A DNA stretch of 64,000 bases from Winogradskyella epiphytica (GTDB lineage: Bacteria; Bacteroidota; Bacteroidia; Flavobacteriales; Flavobacteriaceae): the NCBI RefSeq assembly GCF_003217215.1, contig NZ_QJTD01000006.1, forward strand, positions 109,855 through 173,854, read 5' to 3'. The translations under genes were made by a program, and so were the position numbers. The notes beneath the pieces were generated by a model that searched no databases, was not told where the DNA came from, and saw only the letters and a list, made by a program, of their open reading frames with translations. Positions 1-7,163 of the stretch are shown here, one piece after another. Numbering within the stretch: the first letter of the stretch is position 1; each line of letters begins with the position of its first letter.

Positions 1-394
1 TTTCATAGCCACCATCAAGCACATACATGATGTTCTCTGTACAGGCAAAACCCATAGAAACCATAACGGCGTAAATGATTCCATCGTAAGGTTCATTAAA
101 TTCTTTTTTAGGTTGAGCATAGTATTTTACAATGACATACTTACTAAATTCTTCAGCTAGAGCCACGACAATGAAGGCTTGGATAAACTGTTGCCAAATG
201 CTAAATGGATCTGTGACGGGAATTAAACGTCCTGTAAAAAAATATAATGCAAATACGATAAAAATACTGATAATGCCACCGAAAAGAAAGCTTGAAATAA
301 GTAGGCGTTTAGGTTCTTTTTCATATTTGTCTTGAACATAAATATATATAAGAATGGCTAAAACAGGAGCAATAGCTGCTATGAGTAAATTCAT
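1..394 (-). CDS. PrsW-family intramembrane protease, partial
   Basis: The window begins inside this gene, so only about 131 N-terminal residues are present, read leftwards from the ATG at 394. The visible part starts MNLLIAAIAPV, alternates hydrophobic helices with short loops, and carries the EEFSKY and CTEN stretches typical of PrsW (M82) membrane proteases, where the paired glutamates are catalytic. In Firmicutes PrsW performs site-1 cleavage of an anti-sigma factor; the target here cannot be inferred. It starts 13 bp after the stop of the flippase gene on the same strand and is probably cotranscribed with it. The C-terminal half lies outside the window. Confidence 0.8.
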   Translation of the reverse strand, partial: MNLLIAAIAPVLAILIYIYVQDKYEKEPKRLLISSFLFGGIISIFIVFALYFFTGRLIPVTDPFSIWQQFIQAFIVVALAEEFSKYVIVKYYAQPKKEFNEPYDGIIYAVMVSMGFACTENIMYVLDGGYE

Positions 395-407
395 GGATCA
401 AAAATAA

Positions 408-1670
408 TTAAAAAATGGAAATCAGTTCTCTTCGACTTTTGCCATCAATAAAAACATAAACAATATTAGTTATAAAATGACTTGCTAAAACGGCAATGGC
501 CGCACCGGTAACCTGCCAGGTTGGAATTAACAAATAGCATAGAACTAAGTTTGAAAGGCAACCTATGAAAAATCTATAAACGTTTTTTTGTAAGTTGTTT
601 GAGTTGATCAGGTGCTTTTCGTAAATCATTCCTAAGAACACAAAGAGTGGAGCCCAGCAGAAAACAAGTAAAGGTGTTTTAGCTTCCGCATAGTTCTCGG
701 TGAAATAGCTATCTAAAATAGCATCGCCGAATAGGGTATAAAAAACGGCAATTATTAGACCTAAAACAAACATGATTTTTATTAATCGTTTGATTTTTTG
801 AATATACAATTTGAGGTCATTTTTATAAGATTCCGCCAAGGAAGGATATAAGGCGCCTACTATGGAAAATCCAATATTCCAACTTAGCGCTGTGACTAAA
901 AACTGAACACTACCAAAAACCCCATTAGCATGGTCGCCGATATAATATTTTAGAAAAAGTTCGTCTATAGTGATATAAAACATAATTAAGCTATTAGAGA
1001 CAATAAGCGGAAACGACATCTTTAATAAGGACTTGCTTAATGTCCAAGAAAACAGCCATTTCTTGAACTGAAGATGGTCGTAATGCTTTAAAATAAGAAC
1101 ATAGAGTAAGCCTTGAATGAAAAAATCTAAAACGATGAGCTTCGCGAAATAGGTCACATCTAATTGGTTCTGAACCCCATAATATTGTAATGACACAATG
1201 ATAATTAAGCTTATAATCTTGGTAAAGAATATAATTTTAGTCCATTTTTTTGCCAACAGATAATACTCAAAAACATCGGTGAGTTTAAATAAATAGCTTA
1301 GGGTGATGATAAAGTAAAGCGCTTTTAGTGGACTTGATTCGGTAAAATTAAAATATAAGAATACACCTAAGGCAATAAGGATCCAACTAAATAATCTTAG
1401 ATAAAAGGCATTGGCCAAGATAAGCTGGCTTCTTTTAGGATGAAAAACGATTTCTCTAATACAGATGGCAGACAAGCCTAAGAAAAATAGTGGTGTAAAC
1501 ATTCCAAGTACGGCTTCTACAAACTTTAGCTTTCCTATATCTACCGTTCCTAAGGCACTGAAGATTTTAGGAACTATGAAAACACCAGAGACAAACTGAA
1601 TTAATTTTTCTAAAGTAAACCAATTGGTAGCAAGAAAATCCTTTTTACTAAAAACCGAGGTCATGAACAT
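408..1670 (-). CDS. Oligosaccharide flippase (Wzx/MATE-like)
   Basis: A 420-residue, almost entirely hydrophobic protein with about 12-14 predicted membrane helices, the length and pattern of polysaccharide-biosynthesis flippases that move lipid-linked sugars across the inner membrane. The N-terminal helix pair (LEKLIQFVSGVFIVPKI) and the paired-helix layout fit the Wzx branch of the MOP superfamily. No glycosyltransferases lie beside it in the window, so the sugar substrate is unknown. Start could be residue 1 or the second Met three codons in. A TATCTTTG box on the minus strand (1690-1683) lies just upstream. Confidence 0.8.
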   Translation of the reverse strand: MFMTSVFSKKDFLATNWFTLEKLIQFVSGVFIVPKIFSALGTVDIGKLKFVEAVLGMFTPLFFLGLSAICIREIVFHPKRSQLILANAFYLRLFSWILIALGVFLYFNFTESSPLKALYFIITLSYLFKLTDVFEYYLLAKKWTKIIFFTKIISLIIIVSLQYYGVQNQLDVTYFAKLIVLDFFIQGLLYVLILKHYDHLQFKKWLFSWTLSKSLLKMSFPLIVSNSLIMFYITIDELFLKYYIGDHANGVFGSVQFLVTALSWNIGFSIVGALYPSLAESYKNDLKLYIQKIKRLIKIMFVLGLIIAVFYTLFGDAILDSYFTENYAEAKTPLLVFCWAPLFVFLGMIYEKHLINSNNLQKNVYRFFIGCLSNLVLCYLLIPTWQVTGAAIAVLASHFITNIVYVFIDGKSRRELISIF

Positions 1671-1682
1671 TTTTTAGGTGGT

Positions 1683-1690
1683 CAAAGATA
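1683..1690 (-). promoter_or_regulatory. Promoter -7 box for flippase gene
   Basis: TATCTTTG on the minus strand matches the Bacteroidota -7 consensus TAnnTTTG and would start transcription a few bases before the flippase ATG. No clear TTG -33 element is seen at the usual distance. Confidence 0.5.
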
Positions 1691-1754
1691 TAAAAACCAC
1701 TACCTTTTAATCATTTCGAAAAATATTTTTACTTTCGTTTCCAGAATTAAGTAT

Positions 1755-2732
1755 ATGACTCCACAGTTTCTTCGACGCTATTATATTTTACGTATTATTT
1801 CAAATCCTACGGTTTATGGCGTGGATAAAAATGGGTTTGTCCCATTAAAAGATTTGCAAGATGCTTTAGATCAATTACGTGTAGATAATATTGACGATCC
1901 CCTTTACGACAGTTTAAATTTACATAGCCAAAAGACAGTAAAACGCGATTTAAATAAAATTAAGTCGTATTACCAAGTCGTAGTGCTACATAAACGAAAT
2001 TACGGATACTATATAGACGATTATGAAGTTAATGATGCTTTAAAAGAGACTTACGAAAAAACAGAGCTTTATCTTTTGCATCATCATGCTCATGCCTGGA
2101 AAGATTTTGTATCTACATCACGAAGTTCCTTAAGTTCACAAATAGACTTAGTGCCTCTAATTCATGCCATAGAGCAGCAATTTATTATTAAGATGACCTA
2201 TCACGGATGGTATGATGATGGTTTTCGAACCATATCAGGATTTTTTCAACCCTTACATATCAAAGAGATTAACAAGGCCTGGTATCTAATAGCTCATAAT
2301 AAGGAATACGGTATTTATCCATTTTGTTTGGATGATCGTGTTAAATCGATGTCGGTAAGCAAACAGCGAGTAAAAGAGCCTATAGTATTTAGTGAAAAAG
2401 ACTATTTTAAAAATGCCATAGGAATTCTGAAAACCGATATGAAGGCGGAGTGGATTCATTTAAAAGTCGCTAATCATCATTTTAAATATTTAGCGAGCAA
2501 TCCAATGCATCACTCTCAAAAGATTGTTTCGCCACCTAAAGATCCCGAAACAGAGGCTCTTGATTATAACAATCCTAAAATTTGGGGCGAAATTAAATTG
2601 CATGTTGAGCCGAATTATGAGTTTTTAATGGAGATATTAAAATACAATTTATGGGTTAAGGTGGTAAGGCCAGCACATGTTAAAGAGTTTGTTAAGCATC
2701 ATATTGGTCTTATGATGGCGTATTACGAATAA
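1755..2732 (+). CDS. WYL-domain transcriptional regulator
   Basis: This 325-residue protein has an N-terminal helix-turn-helix-like region (about residues 1-80, with the SQKTVKRDLNKI stretch resembling a recognition helix) and a central-to-C-terminal WYL domain (about 130-320; core segments include KMTYHGWYDDG and a KAWYLIAHN strand where WYL proteins carry W-Y-L). WYL domains bind nucleic-acid or nucleotide ligands and often regulate defence or stress genes. Here it is divergent from the flippase and stands alone, with no defence genes next to it, so the regulon is unknown. AAG-rich leader, no Shine-Dalgarno. Confidence 0.8.
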   Translation: MTPQFLRRYYILRIISNPTVYGVDKNGFVPLKDLQDALDQLRVDNIDDPLYDSLNLHSQKTVKRDLNKIKSYYQVVVLHKRNYGYYIDDYEVNDALKETYEKTELYLLHHHAHAWKDFVSTSRSSLSSQIDLVPLIHAIEQQFIIKMTYHGWYDDGFRTISGFFQPLHIKEINKAWYLIAHNKEYGIYPFCLDDRVKSMSVSKQRVKEPIVFSEKDYFKNAIGILKTDMKAEWIHLKVANHHFKYLASNPMHHSQKIVSPPKDPETEALDYNNPKIWGEIKLHVEPNYEFLMEILKYNLWVKVVRPAHVKEFVKHHIGLMMAYYE

Positions 2733-2919
2733 ATAGCTTTAGGAAATAGTAGTGAATGTCCGTGAATTAATATTTAATTATTTGTTTAGGCTACATAAAT
2801 TACTTCTAAAAGAGCTTCTATATCAAGAAAAATAATAAATATATAGTTAATTGTATAATTGATTGGAAGAGAAAACTTTGCTAAGAAATAATTAAAAATT
2901 TAGAATATAACTTTCAAAC

Positions 2920-2953
2920 GGACACATTTTGTCCATGTCAGTTGTATTTTTGC
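2920..2953 (+). promoter_or_regulatory. Plus-strand promoter-like box with adjacent palindrome
   Basis: A GGACA-N5-TGTCC inverted repeat (2920-2934) is followed by TATTTTTGC (2945-2953), a perfect match to the Bacteroidota -7 box. It points into the 3' end of the minus-strand Nudix gene, so any transcript would be antisense to that gene. No -33 element at normal spacing. Confidence 0.35.
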
Positions 2954-2963
2954 AACAAGAAAT

Positions 2964-3521
2964 TTAAGAGGAGGTTGTCATGGTAATCTCTTTTAAAACT
3001 TTCTTATAATAATCACGATTAGATGCCACAAAATAGGGTAGGGTGTCGCTATTTATCAAAAGGGACTTAAAGGTATTGATCGTGACTAGCTGAAAAGCCT
3101 CAACCTCACCAGGTTGGGGTTTTAAGTTTTCTAAAGGAACCTTTAATTCGGCAATAAAGATATGATGAAACTCATTATCTACAATTCCATTAGGATAGGA
3201 CTGGAAGCATTCGAAAACACCAACTTTTTGTAAATCCTTTTCAGAAATATCTAAACTTATTTCTTCTTTTGTTTCTCTAATTGCCGCTTGTTCAACTGTT
3301 TCTCCAGCATCTACATGTCCTGCTACTGATACATCCCAAAGTAAAGGGTAAATAAGTTTAGATGCAGCGCGTTGAGATAATAGAATTTTACCATCTTTAG
3401 TATAAAACCAAATATGGGCGGTCTTATGGTAATGACCTTTACTATGTATTTCTGATTTTAAAGCTGTTTTACCAGTGCGTTTACCGTCTTTCGTTAGTAT
3501 GTCTATAATTTCTTCATTCAT
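2964..3521 (-). CDS. Nudix hydrolase (IDI/YfcD-like)
   Basis: A 185-residue Nudix protein. The Nudix box lies at about residues 69-91 (GHVDAGETVEQAAIRETKEE), with the REx2EE metal-binding core intact; the Gly that normally follows EE by one residue is Ser here. N-terminal DILTKDGKRTGK and HKTAHIWFY segments resemble the isopentenyl-diphosphate-isomerase-like branch (YfcD), which hydrolyses nucleoside or prenyl diphosphates of uncertain identity. Active-site Cys/Glu pairs needed for true IPP isomerase were not found, so hydrolase is preferred. It is downstream of an M42 peptidase gene but separated from it by a terminator. Confidence 0.85.
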   Translation of the reverse strand: MNEEIIDILTKDGKRTGKTALKSEIHSKGHYHKTAHIWFYTKDGKILLSQRAASKLIYPLLWDVSVAGHVDAGETVEQAAIRETKEEISLDISEKDLQKVGVFECFQSYPNGIVDNEFHHIFIAELKVPLENLKPQPGEVEAFQLVTINTFKSLLINSDTLPYFVASNRDYYKKVLKEITMTTSS

Positions 3522-3528
3522 ATCAAAA

Positions 3529-3550
3529 AAAGCCTCTAAAAAGAGGCTTT
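3529..3550 (-). terminator. Rho-independent terminator after M42 gene
   Basis: Perfect 9-bp inverted repeat (AAAGCCTCT, loop AAAA, AGAGGCTTT) followed on the minus strand by a T run. It ends only about 7 bp before the Nudix ATG, so it occupies that gene's leader. Confidence 0.85.
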
Positions 3551-3583
3551 GAAAGTTTTGATTGCCAAATTTTATTTAGCGGT

Positions 3584-4672
3584 TTATTTAAAATACGAAA
3601 ATGTTTCGCCGTCTTTAATCTTTAATAAAGTTTCATAGATGAGTTTAATCACATTCTCCACGTCTTCTTTATGCACCATTTCAACCGTAGTATGCATATA
3701 ACGTAAAGGTAATGAAATTAGGGCAGAGGCAACACCACCATTGCTATAAGCAAAAGCATCAGTATCCGTTCCAGTTGCTCTAGATAAAGCCGCACGTTGA
3801 AACGGGATTTTCTTTTCTTCAGCTGTATCTGTAATTAAATCTCTTAATTTTTGTTGTACTGCAGGAGCGTAAGCAATAACAGGACCTTTTCCAATTTCAG
3901 CATAACCTTGTTTCTTTTGGTCAATCATTGGAGTGGTTGTGTCGTGCGTCACATCTGTAACAATGGCCACATTTGGTTTGATGGTTTGAGTAATCATTTC
4001 CGCTCCGCGTAAACCAATTTCTTCTTGTACCGAATTGGTAATATAAAGTCCAAAATCGAGTTTTTGTTTGTTTTCGTGAAGTAATCGCGCCACTTCAGCA
4101 ATCATAAATCCACCCATTCTATTATCTAGAGCACGACAAACAAATTTGTCCTTGTTTAGAATATGGAACTCATCAGGATAGGTAATAACGCAACCCACAT
4201 GAACACCCATTTTTTCAACTTCACCTTTATCTTTCGCGCCTATATCAATACAAATGTTATCTGGTTTAGGTGCCTCTTCTTTCGCTTTGCTTCTTGTGTG
4301 GATAGCAGGCCATCCAAAAACACCTTTCACAATTCCGTTTTTAGTATGTATATTGACAACTTTACTCGGTGCAATTTGGTGATCACTTCCTCCATTTCTA
4401 ATGACATAAAGCAATCCATTGTCTGAAATATAGTTCACATACCAAGAAATTTCGTCGGCATGACCTTCAATAACTACTCTGTATTTTGCTTTAGGATTAA
4501 TTACAGCAACGGCTGAACCGTAGGTATCTGTAATAAATTCGTCTACATATGGTTTTAGGTAGTCCATCCAAATTTTTTGCCCTTCCCATTCATATCCTGT
4601 AGGCGACGCATTATTTAAGTATTTTTCTAAAAAGTCCATCGACCTTTTGTTCAGTAATTGTTTTTTTGCCAT
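3584..4672 (-). CDS. M42-family metallopeptidase
   Basis: A 362-residue cytosolic aminopeptidase of family M42 (glutamyl aminopeptidase / deblocking type), a dodecameric di-zinc enzyme trimming peptides. Metal-ligand motifs are visible in order: GHADE (near 70), ALDNRMGG with the bridging Asp (near 180), the catalytic VQEEIGLRGA (near 215), and VTDVTHDTT (near 240), with the last ligand His in RYMHTTVEM (near 325). Length is normal. The minus-strand terminator at 3550-3529 closes the unit. Start MAKKQLLNKRSM is the only sensible one. Confidence 0.92.
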   Translation of the reverse strand: MAKKQLLNKRSMDFLEKYLNNASPTGYEWEGQKIWMDYLKPYVDEFITDTYGSAVAVINPKAKYRVVIEGHADEISWYVNYISDNGLLYVIRNGGSDHQIAPSKVVNIHTKNGIVKGVFGWPAIHTRSKAKEEAPKPDNICIDIGAKDKGEVEKMGVHVGCVITYPDEFHILNKDKFVCRALDNRMGGFMIAEVARLLHENKQKLDFGLYITNSVQEEIGLRGAEMITQTIKPNVAIVTDVTHDTTTPMIDQKKQGYAEIGKGPVIAYAPAVQQKLRDLITDTAEEKKIPFQRAALSRATGTDTDAFAYSNGGVASALISLPLRYMHTTVEMVHKEDVENVIKLIYETLLKIKDGETFSYFK

Positions 4673-4797
4673 GAGTTTAAATTTTGCTTAAAAATAATAA
4701 TATTAATACGAATTTAAGGATATAGCCTTTAAATATTATTAATTTTGAATCTGTACAAAACCGCCATTTTGGAATGGTTTTAGCTCTAAAGATAAGC

Positions 4798-5469
4798 ATG
4801 AAACACTTAACTTATATAGTATTATTTTTTTCAATGGTATGTAGTGCTCAAATAGATCCTGTGAAGCAAGATTCTACTGAGGTGCATTATATGATTATTG
4901 AAGGCGATTCTATTCCGGTCACCTCTATTGATTTGGATGAAGTTTTGGTGCTGCCTAATTTGAATTTTAAGGATAGAGAAGCACGGATTCGTTATCTCGT
5001 TTTAAAACGAAAAACCTTAAAAGTTTATCCTTATGCTAAGCTTGCTGCCGAACGATTAAAGCAATTACAAAATCGGCTAGATAACTTAGAACGAAAGCGA
5101 GATAAGAAACGTTATGCTAAGATTATTCAGAATTATATCGAAGATGAGTTCTCAGCTGAACTAAAGAAACTGACAAAAACCGAAGGTCAGATTCTTGTAA
5201 AGTTGATTCATAGACAAACTGGGAAAACAACCTTTGACCTCATAAGAGAACTTCGTAGCGGTTGGCGTGCCTTTTGGTTTAATAATACCGCAAGTTTATT
5301 TAATATTTCTCTGAAACGTGAATTTAATCCAATTGAAGTCCAAGAGGATTACCTAATTGAAGACATTTTACAACGTGCATTTCAGAATGAAATTTTAAAA
5401 CGTCAGGAACCAGCTTTTGATATCGACTTCTACGCATGTGTTAATAAATGGTCTGAAGCAAAAAGTTAA
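4798..5469 (+). CDS. DUF4294 exported protein
   Basis: The open frame extends to 4774, but residue 9 onwards (MKHLTYIVLFFSMVCSAQ) is a clean signal peptide, so I place the start at 4798, giving 223 residues. The mature part matches the Bacteroidota-specific DUF4294 family: the DEV..LP segment, a conserved RYLVLKRK..VYPYAKLA stretch and a long basic helix. No enzymatic motif is visible; it is presumably periplasmic. The hemolysin-III-like gene begins 10 bp downstream, so the two are likely cotranscribed. Confidence 0.8.
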   Translation: MKHLTYIVLFFSMVCSAQIDPVKQDSTEVHYMIIEGDSIPVTSIDLDEVLVLPNLNFKDREARIRYLVLKRKTLKVYPYAKLAAERLKQLQNRLDNLERKRDKKRYAKIIQNYIEDEFSAELKKLTKTEGQILVKLIHRQTGKTTFDLIRELRSGWRAFWFNNTASLFNISLKREFNPIEVQEDYLIEDILQRAFQNEILKRQEPAFDIDFYACVNKWSEAKS

Positions 5470-5479
5470 AAGTATCCCT

Positions 5480-6106
5480 ATGCGCACCCAAACTAAGCTT
5501 GAAGAACAATTAAACGCTCAAACTCATGGTCTTGGTGCTGCCTTAGGTATAGTAGCCTTAATATTGATGATTTTAAAAGTTAATACTAGTGAGCAATGGA
5601 GCTTATTTAGTGTTATTGTTTATGGACTTTCAATTATCATCTTATTTTTAGCGTCGACCTTTTATCATTCGGTGAAAGACGAAAAACGTAAACACTACTT
5701 TAGAATCGTAGATCATGTGAGTATTTATTTGCTAATTGCAGGTACTTATACACCTGTTCTACTTATCAGTTTACCTGACTCTTTAGGATGGACATTATTT
5801 TGGACCGTATGGGGAATAGCAGCTTTTGGTGTAATTTTAAAGCTCTTTTTTACGGGTAGGTTTGAAGTCTTTTCAACACTTTTATACTTGGTTATGGGCT
5901 GGTTGATTATTTTTGACTATTCTAATCTATCAGATACTTTAGGGGCAGAAGGTGTAACATGGTTATTTGCGGGAGGATTATTCTACACTATTGGGATTAT
6001 TTTCTATGTGGTTCAAAAACTACCGTTTAACCATGTGATATGGCATCTATTCGTTTTAGCAGGTGCTATAAGTCATTTTTTTATGGTTTATCTCTATGTG
6101 ATATAG
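5480..6106 (+). CDS. Hemolysin III family (PAQR-like) membrane protein
   Basis: A 208-residue, seven-helix inner-membrane protein. The open frame runs back to 5417 inside the previous gene, but family homology begins at MRTQTKLEEQLNAQTHG, so 5480 is chosen. Conserved PAQR/HlyIII residues are present: FYHS near helix 2, DHVSIYLLIAGTYTP in helix 3, and HVIWHLFVLAGAISHFF in the last helix, supplying the His/Asp zinc ligands. These proteins are linked to lipid or membrane homeostasis; cytolytic activity is not expected in general. Confidence 0.88.
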   Translation: MRTQTKLEEQLNAQTHGLGAALGIVALILMILKVNTSEQWSLFSVIVYGLSIIILFLASTFYHSVKDEKRKHYFRIVDHVSIYLLIAGTYTPVLLISLPDSLGWTLFWTVWGIAAFGVILKLFFTGRFEVFSTLLYLVMGWLIIFDYSNLSDTLGAEGVTWLFAGGLFYTIGIIFYVVQKLPFNHVIWHLFVLAGAISHFFMVYLYVI

Positions 6107-6135
6107 GCGACCTATTCACATCAATGTTTTCCGAT

Positions 6136-6690
6136 TTACTTCCATTTAATATTACAACCCATACTAGGCTTTTGGTTTGAGCTTATTGGCGTCTTATTGA
6201 TAAGAGCACTCATTGCTTCCCTTATATCTTTTCCTGTTACGGGTTCATCATTACCTGGTCTAGAGTCATCTAATTGTCCTGCGTAAACTAATTCTAAATC
6301 GTCATTAAATAGAAAAAAATCAGGAGTACAAGCTGCGTTATAGGCCTTAGCCACGTCTTGAGTTTCATCGTATAAATACGGGAAAATATAATCGTTATCA
6401 ATCGCGTTTTTCTCCATTAATTCTGGAGCGTCTTGCGGGTAATTGTCTACATCATTACTTGAAATTGCAATACAATTAATTCCTTTTGAAATATAATCCT
6501 TCGCTAACTGGGCCAATTCAGAACTCACATGAATTACATACGGACAATGGTTACAAATAAACATAACTAAGGTGCCTTTTGTACCTTTAAGCTCACTCAG
6601 AGACTTTCTGATATCGTCAGTCGTGTCTACTAGGTTGAAGTCAGGAGCTTTTGTGCCTAAAGGTATCATGTTTGATTCTGTTCTCGCCAT
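6136..6690 (-). CDS. Thioredoxin-family redoxin (AhpC/TSA-like)
   Basis: A 184-residue cytosolic thioredoxin-fold protein with no signal peptide. The PLGTKAPDFNL opening and the active-site motif CNHCPYV (about residues 46-52) are typical of the redoxin subfamily found in many bacteria. The TPDFFLF segment supplies the cis-Pro region. It should act as a thiol reductase or peroxidase; the partner is unknown. It lies convergent with the HlyIII gene and divergent from csaA. Confidence 0.85.
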   Translation of the reverse strand: MARTESNMIPLGTKAPDFNLVDTTDDIRKSLSELKGTKGTLVMFICNHCPYVIHVSSELAQLAKDYISKGINCIAISSNDVDNYPQDAPELMEKNAIDNDYIFPYLYDETQDVAKAYNAACTPDFFLFNDDLELVYAGQLDDSRPGNDEPVTGKDIREAMSALINKTPISSNQKPSMGCNIKWK

Positions 6691-6755
6691 GGTATTATTT
6701 AATTTAATATTTTAGTAAAACTACAATAAAGCATTAGAATTTTGTCATTAAGAAA

Positions 6756-7091
6756 ATGGAAAAGATAATAACATTTGAAGACTTTCGCAAGGTCGATTTG
6801 CGAATAGGTACTATTATAGAAGTGAGCGATTTTCCAAATGCTCGTAGACCTGCATACAAGCTTACTATAGATTTTGGTGAATTAGGAATAAAAAAGTCTT
6901 CTGCCCAAATCACGACGCTTTATAAAAAAAACGATTTGCTAAACAGGCAAGTTGTCGCGGTGGTTAACTTTCCTAAAAAGCAAATCGCTAATTTTATGAG
7001 TGAATGTTTAGTTGTCGGCGCTGTAAAAGATAAAGATGTGTTTTTATTACATCCTGAATCGAAAGTTCAAAATGGAACCGTCGTTTCTTAA
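6756..7091 (+). CDS. CsaA-like tRNA-binding protein
   Basis: A 111-residue single-domain OB-fold protein of the EMAP/CsaA tRNA-binding family. Diagnostic segments are ITFEDFRKVDLRIGTI, the NARRPAYKL strand, KKSSAQIT and the closing AVVNFPKKQIANFMSECLV. Bacterial CsaA has export-chaperone-like activity in Bacillus and binds tRNA as a homodimer. Length matches the family (about 110). It is a monocistronic gene between two minus-strand genes. Confidence 0.88.
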   Translation: MEKIITFEDFRKVDLRIGTIIEVSDFPNARRPAYKLTIDFGELGIKKSSAQITTLYKKNDLLNRQVVAVVNFPKKQIANFMSECLVVGAVKDKDVFLLHPESKVQNGTVVS

Positions 7092-7163
7092 AACATCTAG
7101 CTAGGACTTTCAAACTAAGGCATATCCTATGATATTTTACTTTTTACAGTTCTTTACTAATAA

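Noticed and set aside
2980..3009. Nine-codon peptide with AGGAGG before it, plus strand
   Set aside because: Sits inside the Nudix coding end on the other strand; the Shine-Dalgarno-like string is explained by that coding sequence.
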